NCBI GenBank assembly: GCA_033762255.1
Contig: JANRLT010000007.1
Location: forward strand, 1-64,000
Reading direction: 5' to 3'
DNA: 64,000 nucleotides
Source: Pirellulales bacterium
GTDB taxonomy: Bacteria; Planctomycetota; Planctomycetia; Pirellulales; JALHPA01
This document shows positions 44,299 through 54,695 of this stretch, one piece after another. Under the pieces are notes generated by a model, which was not told where the DNA came from, did no database searches, and was given only the letters and a program-made list of their open reading frames with translations. A program made the translations under genes and the position numbers. How positions within the stretch are numbered: the stretch's first letter is position 1; every line of letters starts with the position of its first letter.

Positions 44299-44997
44299 AT
44301 GCCAAAGATTGCCAGCTTTGCTTCGCCGACCAATCCTTTTTCCACCCGCTTTGTGCGGCCGGGGGCGCTGCCGTATCTCTTTATAGCGGAGGATGACCGC
44401 GCTCGACGGATGCCACCCCTACCGCATGCAATAGAACCGACGGCTGATCCCGCTGAAGATACCGGCTTTACCTGCGCGGAGCTGTTGTCGCGTTGGCAAT
44501 CTGCGGGTCGCCGGGGATCCGTGATCGGTCCCCACGGCGTGGGTAAAAGCACACTCCTACGACACTTGGCCGACGCATTGGCCCAAGCGGGAGAAATCGT
44601 GCACTGGGCGGGGCTAAGCTCAACAATGCGCAGTTTGCCGCAAAACTGGCCGCCAATCAACAACAGCGCTTCGTACGTGGTGTGCGTGGATGGCTATGAA
44701 CAATTAAGCTGGTGGGGCCGGTGGTGGTTAAGCGGGTTGGCGCGGCGGGGTTGCGGAATTTTGGTCAGCACGCATGCCCCGTGCGACTTTCCCGAATTGG
44801 TCCGACTACGGCCCTCCCGCCGGACTTTTGGGCTTGTTGTACAAAGATTGGTGGGGGGTAGGTGGGAAATATCGGATAGGGTTATTGACGCAGCCTGGAC
44901 CGCCGGAAACCAAAATCCGCGGGAAGCCCTGTTCTGGTTGTATGATTGGTGGGAAGACCAGGTCCGTCTGGCCAGCCCGTCCCCCGGCCTAAGGTAG
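44299..44997 (+). CDS. P-loop NTPase of unknown role
   Basis: 232 aa. Walker A GPHGVGKST at 77-85 and a Walker B-like strand VVCVDGYEQL ending at Asp131 define a P-loop ATPase/GTPase core, with a strand ILVSTHAPC further on that could be sensor 1. N-terminal 70 residues show no known domain, and the C-terminus has DPREALFWLYDWW-type helices (NQNPREALFWLYDWWEDQ). It lacks AAA+ arginine finger and helical lid signs, so it resembles small kinase-like or ABC-like P-loop proteins. Last of the three-gene run with the arrestin-like proteins; they may form a membrane-linked complex. Confidence 0.68.
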   Translation: MPKIASFASPTNPFSTRFVRPGALPYLFIAEDDRARRMPPLPHAIEPTADPAEDTGFTCAELLSRWQSAGRRGSVIGPHGVGKSTLLRHLADALAQAGEIVHWAGLSSTMRSLPQNWPPINNSASYVVCVDGYEQLSWWGRWWLSGLARRGCGILVSTHAPCDFPELVRLRPSRRTFGLVVQRLVGGRWEISDRVIDAAWTAGNQNPREALFWLYDWWEDQVRLASPSPGLR

Positions 44998-45491
44998 CAC
45001 ATTTTATTGTCATTTTTCCCAGCTGATTCCAGCGAATTTGGTAAGTCTTACAATTACAGCCAGGGCCTTTGCGGTCGGGATCAAAAGAGCGTTGCGGAAA
45101 AAGCCGTTCAGGTACCCGGCGCGAATAATGGGATTGTAGCGATTGTGACGGCGCGCTACGCCAAAAACCCGAATTTATTGCGGTTGAAAGCCCACAAAAG
45201 CTAATTGCGCACGTAGATTTGCATAACCTTATCTCCCCCGTGGGTTAACCATCACCCGCGTCAGGTAACCGCGACATGGGTCGCTAGCCAGTTGGCGGCA
45301 CGCGATATGCACATTTTCCCGCCGAGCGCGCTAATACGCGTTATTGATTTGACCCCCGTACACTTTGCCCGCGCGTCATTTTTTAGCAAATTGCCAACTT
45401 AACCCTATCGGTCCTTGACGCTAGCAAACTTGAAGAGTTCACTGGAAATAGAGACCTAACTTTTGAATTTTTTTGGAGAAGAGGCAGACCC
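44998..45491. other. Non-coding gap before the FMPTT-repeat gene
   Basis: About 490 bases. A 65-codon frame at 45007-45204 has no Shine-Dalgarno and no family resemblance, so I do not call it. The stretch GGTTAACC...GGTAACC near 45243-45273 contains short inverted repeats. The rest is AT-rich toward 45470 and likely includes the promoter and leader of the next gene, whose Shine-Dalgarno is TTGGAGAAGAGG. Confidence 0.5.
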
Positions 45492-46646
45492 ATGGCCCGC
45501 AAGTATTCCGCAATGACACTGACTCTGGCCGGTTTGGGCGTGGCGGTTGCCGCTCCGAGCGTGGCCACCGCTTGCTGGTTAACCGGTTGCTGTGGCGGCT
45601 CGCAGCAAACGACGTTTTTTGCCCCGCAACCGGTGGTTGCCGCGCCGGTGTCGGCATGCAATCCCTGCAACACCTGCGCGACGCCCACTACCACCTTCAT
45701 GCCGACGACCAGTTTCATGCCGACGACGGCGGTACAGCAGACGGCTTTTATGCCGACTACCACGGTGATGCCGACCACCGCGGTGGTCCCCGTGACCACG
45801 CTTCGGCCCACCTTGTTTGGCTTTCGCCAGCGGGCCACGACCAGTTTTGTGCCGGTCCCCACGGCCAATATCGCGGCCACGACCTTTGCTCCCGTGCAAC
45901 CAGCGCAACAAACGGCGTTCATGCCGACCTACACATCGTTCCGGCCGGTCGTGCCCGCCACGTTTGCCACACCGGTGACCAGCTTTATGCCCACGCAACC
46001 GACTACGACTTTTTTGGGGTCCAGCAGCAACTGCAATACCTGTAGTACTCCCACCGCCACACCGACTGAGACCGTGACATTTTTGGGCAGTACCTTTAGC
46101 AATAGCAGTTTTTCCAGCGGTGGCTCGACCACGGGAAGCAACTGCTCCAACTGCGAAGCGACTTCCTCCACCGCGGTTCCCACAACCAGCGCGTTCTCGA
46201 GTGGTGGCTCCACCAGCACGTTTAGCGGCTCCAACGCGGGAACGCAGTCGGTCATTAGCAATGGCACCCAGGAGAATAGTTCAAAACTTACTCCCGCCAC
46301 GCCCGCCCAGGAAGCCCTCAAGCCGATCCCAGATCCCGATAAGGTCCCCGCTGATAAAAGCTCGACCACTTCGCCCACCAGTCCCTCGCGCGTGCTCAAT
46401 CCCGAAAATCCAACCGCCCTGTGGACCGTGCCTAATAGTAGTGGGTCAAATAGCACCGTGCCTTATTCGCCGTTAGCCACGGTTGCTCAGCGTCCGACGG
46501 TTCAGTCTCCGGCGGCCAATATGATCACACCGGCTCAATACAATAAACCGGTGACTGGAGCGGGAACCACGACGCAGCCTCAAGGGTCTAGCGCTGTGGC
46601 TGCCCCCCGTTTTACCCAACTGCAAAACGATGGCTGGGGCGGTTAA
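45492..46646 (+). CDS. Secreted repeat protein with FMPTT motifs
   Basis: 384 aa. Signal peptide to about residue 27 (LAGLGVAVAAPSVATAC), then a low-complexity protein: short Cys groups (CWLTGCCGG; CNPCNTC; SSNCNTC; GSNCSNC) alternate with repeats of TTxFMPTT (near 70-100 and 140-165), Ser/Gly/Thr-rich blocks (SFSSGGSTTG) and a Pro/Ser/Thr tail. Nothing catalytic is seen. Such proteins may be cell-wall or matrix material of planctomycetes, with cysteine links. ATG 45492 follows GGAGAAGAGG at good spacing, and a terminator follows at 46688. I do not recognise a named family. Confidence 0.65.
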   Translation: MARKYSAMTLTLAGLGVAVAAPSVATACWLTGCCGGSQQTTFFAPQPVVAAPVSACNPCNTCATPTTTFMPTTSFMPTTAVQQTAFMPTTTVMPTTAVVPVTTLRPTLFGFRQRATTSFVPVPTANIAATTFAPVQPAQQTAFMPTYTSFRPVVPATFATPVTSFMPTQPTTTFLGSSSNCNTCSTPTATPTETVTFLGSTFSNSSFSSGGSTTGSNCSNCEATSSTAVPTTSAFSSGGSTSTFSGSNAGTQSVISNGTQENSSKLTPATPAQEALKPIPDPDKVPADKSSTTSPTSPSRVLNPENPTALWTVPNSSGSNSTVPYSPLATVAQRPTVQSPAANMITPAQYNKPVTGAGTTTQPQGSSAVAAPRFTQLQNDGWGG

Positions 46647-46687
46647 TTGCCGTGGTTGGTTAGATCAGCGGATGAACGAATAGCATA

Positions 46688-46720
46688 TCAGGCGGGGCTT
46701 TGCGGCCCGCGCCTGATTTT
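46688..46720 (+). terminator. Intrinsic terminator after the FMPTT-repeat gene
   Basis: TCAGGCGGGGC pairs with GCCCGCGCCTGA (one bulged base) around the loop TTTGCG, followed by TTTTATTTG. It reaches the stop codon of the convergent minus-strand gene. Confidence 0.6.
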
Positions 46721-47456
46721 ATTTGGCGGGCGGGGGAAAGGCTCGATCCCGCCGCCAAGTGGCGGAACGGCTATGTTCCGCCGCGCGGCGAAGATGCCAT
46801 TCCCGCGCGAGAAAATTGCTCAATCGCAGTTGTTCAAAAACCGTTCCGGGCTGGGGCGTGTAAACCAGCTCGTCTTGTTCGGATAAAAATGGATAGGTCT
46901 CTGTTTGCCCCCACAAGCGGGCAAAGAATACCGTTTGGCCAGGTTGTTCCCCCGCCTTTGACGCGGGTAAAAAGATCGGCCCCGCCCAACCATCCTCGCC
47001 GGAGTTGGCGGGTTGCCGGGCGATTGGCAGGATGCCATGATCGGGGACCCAACGCGCGTGCCACAGTTGTCCCGCGGGCGTGCCAACATTCTGGCCGTGG
47101 GAAGCGTCCTGTTGCAAAACGCAGGTGGCCGATTGATAAGGCGTGCCAAAGAAGGTCCTTTCGCACCAGGCAAACCAAGCGGAAGAATTGTACGCCGCCA
47201 CCAGATAGTAACCTTCTTTGCGCTCGGCGCCGGTGGTAAATTCCACCGCCACGCTGCAGCTCCACTCGGTGAATTCACACCCCCAAAATTTGCCGCGCGC
47301 GCAAGAGATAAACATTTCCGCCTGGCCATTGACCGCGCGGGGTTGCAAATTTGCCCTCGCCAGGATCGTTTGCCAATAGTCCAAGTCGGCGGTGCCGATG
47401 AGCGTGACTTCGGCCACGTTTTTTAGTTCGGCGACGTAACTGATTTTGAATGACAT
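46719..47456 (-). CDS. Unknown protein, possibly acetoacetate decarboxylase-like fold
   Basis: 245 aa starting MSFKISYVAELKNVAEVTLI at ATG 47456; the frame is open 29 codons further upstream without a convincing start. The section CEFTEWSCSVAVEFTTGAER then YYLVAAYNSSAWFAWCERTF then FGTPY resembles the strand order of acetoacetate decarboxylase-type folds (aromatic residues, then an R/E followed by G-x-P), but similarity is weak and I see no catalytic Lys that I could name. The C-terminus is basic and Pro-rich. It lies downstream of moxR on the same strand (126 bases), so the two may share a transcript. Confidence 0.4.
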   Translation of the reverse strand: MSFKISYVAELKNVAEVTLIGTADLDYWQTILARANLQPRAVNGQAEMFISCARGKFWGCEFTEWSCSVAVEFTTGAERKEGYYLVAAYNSSAWFAWCERTFFGTPYQSATCVLQQDASHGQNVGTPAGQLWHARWVPDHGILPIARQPANSGEDGWAGPIFLPASKAGEQPGQTVFFARLWGQTETYPFLSEQDELVYTPQPGTVFEQLRLSNFLAREWHLRRAAEHSRSATWRRDRAFPPPAK

Positions 47457-47582
47457 CTGGGGTGGCGGGGGCAACACTGGCTTTTGCCCCTGATTGAATT
47501 GGAGACGCGGATCGCGGAAGAAGGGGTAATAAACCAACCACAAATCGTCGATTGTCGCTACTTAATCGTTAAACATGAATCC

Positions 47583-48623
47583 CTACCGCGCTAATTGTGC
47601 CACAGGAACGGCTTTGGCCTCGTCGGGGGCTTTTTCCGGAACTGACTTTAAAATATCCAATAACACCTGGTCCACCTCGATCCCCTCGGCCTGGGCTTCA
47701 AAGTTGAGCACGACCCGGTGCCGCAGCGAGGGGAGAAACACCCGGCGAATATCATCATAGCCCACGTTATAGCGTCCCTCTAGCAATGCCCGGACCTTGG
47801 CGGTGAGGGCAAGCGTTTGGGCTCCGCGGGGGCTGGCCCCCCAGCGCAGATATTGGTTCGTGGGCGCGGCCGCCAACGCTCCCCCCGGATGCGTCGCCAG
47901 AATCAATCGCACAATATAATCCTGCAAGTGCTTGGCTAGGATTACCTCGCGCACCAATTGCTGCCATTCCAGGATTTCCGCGCCGGTCATGACTTTGTCC
48001 GGCTCGACTTTTTCATTCTTGGTGGTCCGTTCCACAATGGTCGCCAGATCCGCCCGCGAACTGTAGCCCACGACCAACTTGTACAAAAAGCGGTCAAGCT
48101 GGGCCTCGGGGAGGGGATACGTCCCCTCCTGTTCGATGGGGTTTTGCGTGGCCAGCACGAAAAACGGCTTTTGCAGGATGTATTGTTTACCTCCGGAAGT
48201 AATCGTCCCCTCTTGCATCGTTTCCAGCATGGCGGACTGCGTCTTGGGCGTGGCGCGGTTGATTTCGTCCGCCAGACAAATTTGGGTAAAGATCGGTCCC
48301 TTTTGAAATTCAAAATACCGCTTGCCGTCGGGCCCCTCTAGCACCAAGTTGGTTCCCAGGATGTCGGCGGGCATCAGATCGGGCGTGAACTGGATGCGGT
48401 TAAACTGCAAGTCGAGCGCTTTGGCCAGCGTGCGTACCAAGAGGGTTTTGCCCAGACCGGGCACCCCCTCGAGCAGGCAATGCCCCCCGACAAACAGACA
48501 GGTCAGGACGCCTTCCACGATCTCTTCATGGCCGACAATCACGCGGCCGATCTGCGCGCGGACGTCTCGGTAACGTTGGACAAACTGGGCGGCGCGCTGT
48601 TCGATGGATTGAGCCAGGGACAT
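47583..48623 (-). CDS. MoxR-family AAA+ ATPase
   Basis: 346 aa cytosolic chaperone-like ATPase. Walker A GVPGLGKT at 53-60, Walker B CLADEINRA (119-120 Asp-Glu), sensor 1 in FVLATQNPIEQEGTYPLPEA, and the arginine-finger region DRFLYKLVVGY. The C-terminal lid (ASPRGAQTLALTAKVRALLE) is typical of the MoxR/RavA group. These ATPases usually work with a vWA protein and DUF58 proteins in protein maturation; none of these is adjacent in this window (the TadG-like vWA is about 7 kb away). ATG 48623 gives the standard start MSLAQSIEQRA. Confidence 0.92.
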   Translation of the reverse strand: MSLAQSIEQRAAQFVQRYRDVRAQIGRVIVGHEEIVEGVLTCLFVGGHCLLEGVPGLGKTLLVRTLAKALDLQFNRIQFTPDLMPADILGTNLVLEGPDGKRYFEFQKGPIFTQICLADEINRATPKTQSAMLETMQEGTITSGGKQYILQKPFFVLATQNPIEQEGTYPLPEAQLDRFLYKLVVGYSSRADLATIVERTTKNEKVEPDKVMTGAEILEWQQLVREVILAKHLQDYIVRLILATHPGGALAAAPTNQYLRWGASPRGAQTLALTAKVRALLEGRYNVGYDDIRRVFLPSLRHRVVLNFEAQAEGIEVDQVLLDILKSVPEKAPDEAKAVPVAQLAR

Positions 48624-48676
48624 AAGCGAAGTTATAAGGGTAATGGGGGAAAAATCCGCTGTCCCGCCAGTATAAC

Positions 48677-48711
48677 AAAAAAACGCCCGGGGGAAGTTCC
48701 CGGGCGTTTTT
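48677..48711 (-). terminator. Intrinsic terminator after groEL
   Basis: Stem ACGCCCGGG/CCCGGGCGT with a short GGAAGTT-type loop, flanked by A/T runs on both sides, so it works in either direction. It lies 45 bases downstream of the groEL stop and just upstream of the moxR start. Confidence 0.85.
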
Positions 48712-48755
48712 GCAAATAAATATTGCCAATCAATCGACTTTACCGCGACCGGCTC

Positions 48756-50516
<1,761 letters not shown>

Positions 50517-50852
50517 TTACTCGATGACGGCCAGGATTTCGTCCTCGCGCATCAAAATCAGTTCGTCATCGCCAACCTTAAAATTCTCTCCCGCATAACT
50601 GGTAAAGATCACACGGTCACCCGGCTTGATCTGCAGGGGGTGCCGCTTGCCGTCCTTGGTCAGACGCCCTTCCCCCACGCTAATGACAATGCCGCGGGCG
50701 GGCTTATTTTTGGCCGATTCGGGCAAGAGAATCCCGCCGGCGGTTTTGGATTCGGATTCTTCGCGTTCAATCACCACGCGATCCCCCAGCGGTTGAAGCT
50801 TGAAATTGCTGGAGGCGGGTTTTTTCTTGGGTGCTTTGGTGGCCGTGGACAT
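50517..50852 (-). CDS. groES: Co-chaperonin GroES (Hsp10)
   Basis: Heptameric lid of the GroEL cage, 111 aa, somewhat longer than the usual 95-100 because of a basic N-terminal extension (ATKAPKKKPASS). The core LQPLGDRVVIEREESESKTA, with the mobile-loop GGILLPESAKNKPARGIVIS and DRVIFTSYAGENFKV, is complete. ATG at 50852 has a perfect AGGAGG 11 bases upstream. It is the first gene of groES-groEL. The region upstream (50853-51403) lacks a TTAGCACTC/GAGTGCTAA pair, so regulation by HrcA is not supported by sequence. Confidence 0.96.
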   Translation of the reverse strand: MSTATKAPKKKPASSNFKLQPLGDRVVIEREESESKTAGGILLPESAKNKPARGIVISVGEGRLTKDGKRHPLQIKPGDRVIFTSYAGENFKVGDDELILMREDEILAVIE

Positions 50853-51403
50853 GAACGATCAATCCTCCTAAAAATGCGACTATGTAAAAGGTTGAGCCGA
50901 AACAATCTACTAAAAAACAGCCTACTTCTCATCTGATACATCAACCCCTTAGGGGGCGTGTTCTCCTGCCAGTTCTGCAGTTGGACCATAGGCACCGTTA
51001 CTGTTATTGCAAGTCGTGCGCCAAATTCATTTTACAAAATGTAAGTCTCTTCACAGTATAGTGTTATAGAAATATGAACCTCGCGAATTCCACAAGGATT
51101 TTCCATTCGCGCCACCTCTGCTTCGTGCCAATTTCGGCGTCTGGATGCCATTTTGACAGGTTTTGATAAAGTGCATACATTTGGCCGCAACACTCCACTT
51201 GCTCCCCCCGGGGCGAAAATAAAATTCCTCCGCCCGAATTCTTAAAAACCAGCCTCAAGCTGTTTCGCCACGGGGATGGCTGAATTATCCTAAAGAATTG
51301 GGTGGAACAGGGTGGCAAGGAAATTTCCGAGGCACTATTGGTTTCACCCGGGCGGCGCTCCTCCAAATTTTTCGAGATTGATTTTTTTCTGGAACATACC
51401 TCC
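50853..51403. other. Divergent promoter region of groES and PQQ-propeller gene
   Basis: 550 bases between two divergently read genes. I see no gene, no CIRCE and no strong hairpin. CATTTTACAAAATG near 51030 is a short palindrome in AT-rich DNA and could be an operator or just chance. AT-rich blocks (51030-51075, 51220-51240) suit promoters. Confidence 0.5.
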
Positions 51404-52981
51404 ATGTTACGACTGCAACTATTGCGGTTATGCGCGGGAATGATCTGCTTTGTGGCAGGGGTGGCGGGCCAAGCCCCGCTAACCGCCCAAGAGTTGATTT
51501 CCCAACTCGCGGCCAATCGTCTGGGTTTGACCCGGGGATGGTTTGCGCAGGCTCCATTATCCGTGGGGCGGCAACAGGTTGTGGATGCGCAATTTCATTC
51601 GGGCGAATTGTTTGTCTTGACCGAGACCGGTAACCTGGTCAGTTATAACGGCGTCAATGGCGCCGTAAATTGGAATCTGCGCCTTGGCGAACCTAACCGT
51701 CAATATCAGTCTTTAGGCGTGGGCGAAGAAGGCGTCGCCGTCAGCAACACGACCTGGCTGTATTTTGTCGGACGTAAGGACGCCAAGGTTATCGACAATA
51801 GCGTGGATCCCCTCGCCGAAAAGTCCACCACACGCCGCACCGCGGCCGAAAGTTTGCGCTATCGCACCGTGCCGCAGACTGGCCTGTTGGTGTTTTCAGC
51901 CCCGTTGCCCCATGTGCCCACAACCGGTCCCGCCGCGACCAGCGCGGGGGTCTTTGTGCCGACTTCTATTGGCACGATTGACCGGTTTGACAGCCAGGCC
52001 GATGCCAGCACAAGGCTACTCACGGGAATTCAAGCCGACGGCGTGGTAAATTGTCCGCCGGCCGCCAATGCCACGAATATGGCCTGGATGACGGATAAAG
52101 GGACCGTCGGCCTGTGTGATGCCACGGGAGAGGATGTATTTTTTACCTATCGCATGCAAGGGATGGGTTCGCAATCGCCCGTATTGACCGGCGCCGGGGT
52201 TTATGCCATTTCTGATTATGGCACACTGGCTTTTTTCCCCGATTTATCGGGAGAGCCATTATGGATGAATAGCATCGGAGCCAAACCGCGCAGCACCCCG
52301 CTGGTGGTCAAGGATGCCATCTACATCATCAGCGTCGATGGTCGATTATTTAAGCTATCAGCGCAAGATGGACGCGAATTGTGGCAGATCAACGGCTATC
52401 GCAATGTGTTGTCCGTATCGCCAACCAAGCTCTATGTCATCAATGAGACCCGCGAATTATGCGTCCTGCAAGCCAGCAGCGGCGCGGTGCTGGGCAAGCT
52501 GCCCATACCGGTATTCGCCTTTCCGGTGCTGAATCCCCATTCCGATCAGATTTTTTTGGTCAGTGCCAATGGCGTCATTCAAGAGTTTCATGAAACCGCC
52601 AGCGCCGAGCGGCAAAATTACTTTGAACCACGTCGTCTCACGGATAAGGAACAAAAGGAAAACGCCAAACCCAAGCTGGTCAAACCGGCAACGCCGGGAA
52701 CGCCCAGTGAAGAGGATCCCGCCAATTTGGACCCCTTTGCCGAACCGGGCGCGCCGATGCCGATGCCCCAGGCCGATCCCGCCGCGGATCCCTTTGCGGA
52801 TGCGAATGTGGGCAAGGCAGATGCGCCACCCGCCGCCGATCCGGCCAAACCGGCGGAAGACCCATTTGGCGATCCGGCCACCCCCCCGGAGAATATGCCG
52901 GCCAAGCCCGATACGGATCCGTTTGGAGAGGCCCCCAAGGATCCTAAGCCCCCCATGCCCGATGATCCTTTCGGCAAATAG
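51404..52981 (+). CDS. Secreted PQQ-like beta-propeller protein with DPFG-repeat tail
   Basis: 525 aa. Signal peptide to about residue 28 (LLRLCAGMICFVAGVAGQAP). A seven- or eight-bladed PQQ-type propeller follows (GNLVSYNGVNGAVNWNLRLG; DGRLFKLSAQDGRELWQING). From about residue 415 the chain is Pro/Asp/Ala-rich with five repeats of DPFG/DPFA (DPFAEPG, DPFADAN, DPFGDPA, DPFGEAP, DDPFGK). The tail looks disordered; such tails may attach to another surface component. ATG 51404 removes 34 residues of the open frame that do not look like signal sequence. No enzyme motif is seen; likely structural or assembly role. Confidence 0.8.
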   Translation: MLRLQLLRLCAGMICFVAGVAGQAPLTAQELISQLAANRLGLTRGWFAQAPLSVGRQQVVDAQFHSGELFVLTETGNLVSYNGVNGAVNWNLRLGEPNRQYQSLGVGEEGVAVSNTTWLYFVGRKDAKVIDNSVDPLAEKSTTRRTAAESLRYRTVPQTGLLVFSAPLPHVPTTGPAATSAGVFVPTSIGTIDRFDSQADASTRLLTGIQADGVVNCPPAANATNMAWMTDKGTVGLCDATGEDVFFTYRMQGMGSQSPVLTGAGVYAISDYGTLAFFPDLSGEPLWMNSIGAKPRSTPLVVKDAIYIISVDGRLFKLSAQDGRELWQINGYRNVLSVSPTKLYVINETRELCVLQASSGAVLGKLPIPVFAFPVLNPHSDQIFLVSANGVIQEFHETASAERQNYFEPRRLTDKEQKENAKPKLVKPATPGTPSEEDPANLDPFAEPGAPMPMPQADPAADPFADANVGKADAPPAADPAKPAEDPFGDPATPPENMPAKPDTDPFGEAPKDPKPPMPDDPFGK

Positions 52982-52987
52982 CGTAGC

Positions 52988-53082
52988 ATTTCAGCCCGCA
53001 GCGTCAGCCAGGGATCCCATATTTCAGCCCGCCGCGTGAGCAAGGGACCAGCGTATTTCAGCCCGCCGCGTTTTTCCAGGGA
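52988..53082. repeat. Three tandem copies of a 33-34 bp unit
   Basis: Units start at 52988, 53021 and 53055, each beginning ATTTCAGCCCGC(A/C)GCGT and continuing (GAGC)AAGGGA-like. The third copy is cut short near 53082. It directly follows the stop of the DPFG protein, between two convergent genes. Looks like a tandem form of a dispersed intergenic repeat. Confidence 0.8.
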
Positions 53083-53135
53083 ATATTCCGCGGCCATCCA
53101 TTGGGCTTTTCCCATCTCACTTTATCCGCGGTACC

Positions 53136-54461
53136 TCATTCCCGTGCCATTAGCTGTAACGCGAATTTGATCGCCTCGGCTTGAGTCACTATCTGGCCAT
53201 CGAGCTGCGCGTTTCGCAATGTTTGCAACAGGTTGGCAAATGTTGGCCCGGGACGCAATCCTTGTTTGATCAAATCCTGCCCCGTGATCAACGGCGGGGG
53301 GTTAAGCTCTCCCTCGGTCAGGTTCAGCTTTTGGCGGCAATAGTCCAGGTCCGCTTCGCTCACTCCCCGCGGCCGCGTTTGCGTCCAATCCAACAATTCG
53401 ACGATATGCGGCTGAATTAACACCGGCTGCACCCGCGACCAAGGGCGGCTGCTGGCTTGTGCTAAGCTTTGCGTCACATACTGCTCCGCCAGCCAGATGG
53501 TCTGGCTGATTTCCGCGTTGGATAATTTCCAGCGTCGGCCCACCCGTAGGACCGTTTCCCCGATTTGTCGCGCGCCGGGAGAACCACTCACCCCCCCCAA
53601 AGTTTCGCTGTGTGATAATGCCGCGCTTTCCGCCATGCCCACAACCAGCATGGCCAGCACCAGGGGAAAGCTGGGCCGCGACAGTCCGCCAATATCCCCC
53701 AATGTTTGTTCCCAGACGGATAATTCCGCGGGAGTCGCGCTGGGGGCGAGATTCCATTCCGGCAGGATTGTCCCTAGCAATTTTGTGGAGCGTAACAGTT
53801 CTAAACCCTGCGCGCGGCGGGGAAGGACAAACAGCTTGCGCAGTTCCGCGGCGATCCGCTCCGCGCTGACACTGGCCAGCGCGGGGGCCATTTGGCGGAT
53901 GGCCGCCCCGGTGGCATCTTCCAGGCGAAAGCCAAAGCGCGCGGTAAACCGGACCGCCCGCAGCATGCGCAGCTTGTCCTCGGTAAAGCGGGCCAAGGGA
54001 TCGCCAATCGCGCGCACGACTTTCCCATGCAGGTCCTCCTGTCCGCCGACGTAGTCAATCACCGTCTCGGCCACGGGATCATAAAACATGCCGTTGATTG
54101 TAAAGTCCCGGCGCAGGGCGTCTTCCTCCGCCGTGCAAAACGCAACCGCGTCCGGCCGCCGGCCATCACTGTAACCCAGGTCCTGGCGAAAGGTGACCAC
54201 CTCCACGATGCCCACCGAGGGAGGACCGACAACGGCAATCACGCCAAACTCGGCGCCAATCTCGAGCGTCCGCTTTTTGCCAAAGACTTGCCGGATTTGC
54301 GGCGGTTGCGCGTTGGTCGCCACGTCATAATCCGTGGGTGTCAGGCCCAGCAGCATATCGCGGACGCAGCCGCCGGCAAAAAGAGCCTGAAAACCGCTCG
54401 CCCGCAATTGGCTGACAACGTGAAGCGCGAATTGGCGTTGTTCGGCGGGAATAAGCGTCAT
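53136..54461 (-). CDS. CCA tRNA nucleotidyltransferase / poly(A) polymerase family protein
   Basis: 441 aa cytosolic class II nucleotidyltransferase. The catalytic motif GGCVRDMLLGLTPTDYDVAT lies at 30-49, with Asp44 and Asp46 as metal ligands. Then RRDFTINGMFYDP, the nucleotide-binding region RMLRAVRFTARFGFRLED (the KLRMLRAVRF/RFxxR motif, near 162-179), and a helical C-terminal half follow. CCA-adding enzymes restore tRNA 3' ends, poly(A) polymerases tail RNA; the sequence here cannot separate the two, though the length and the preserved nucleotide-binding region allow CCA activity. No HD domain is seen. The ATG at 54461 is the natural start. Confidence 0.88.
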   Translation of the reverse strand: MTLIPAEQRQFALHVVSQLRASGFQALFAGGCVRDMLLGLTPTDYDVATNAQPPQIRQVFGKKRTLEIGAEFGVIAVVGPPSVGIVEVVTFRQDLGYSDGRRPDAVAFCTAEEDALRRDFTINGMFYDPVAETVIDYVGGQEDLHGKVVRAIGDPLARFTEDKLRMLRAVRFTARFGFRLEDATGAAIRQMAPALASVSAERIAAELRKLFVLPRRAQGLELLRSTKLLGTILPEWNLAPSATPAELSVWEQTLGDIGGLSRPSFPLVLAMLVVGMAESAALSHSETLGGVSGSPGARQIGETVLRVGRRWKLSNAEISQTIWLAEQYVTQSLAQASSRPWSRVQPVLIQPHIVELLDWTQTRPRGVSEADLDYCRQKLNLTEGELNPPPLITGQDLIKQGLRPGPTFANLLQTLRNAQLDGQIVTQAEAIKFALQLMARE

Positions 54462-54695
54462 GAGGCTGGGGCCCCTAAGGCATAAGGGGAGAAACTACCA
54501 CGACTGTGCCGCAATAACGGAAGCAGTCAAGAACCAACCCACAAACACCGGATGGGCTTCTTTGTAATGAATAACGACGTCAGAGTCCAATCAGACACTT
54601 GTGTGCCCAGCCCCCGCGCGACCCACGGTGGCGCCTGAATTCAAGCACAAAAGAAGATTACCGCTGGTAAAAATAAGTTCATCCGCGAATCGCGG

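Noticed and set aside
45007-45204. 65-codon frame between the P-loop gene and the FMPTT-repeat gene
   Set aside because: No Shine-Dalgarno, no family resemblance and no coding context.
45492-46456. Long antisense frames inside the FMPTT-repeat gene
   Set aside because: They are by-products of the repetitive sequence; the plus frame has a signal peptide, Shine-Dalgarno and terminator.
50853-51403. CIRCE element upstream of groES
   Set aside because: No TTAGCACTC/GAGTGCTAA pair was found on either strand.
52988-53082. CRISPR array
   Set aside because: Repeats are contiguous without unique spacers, so it is a tandem repeat.
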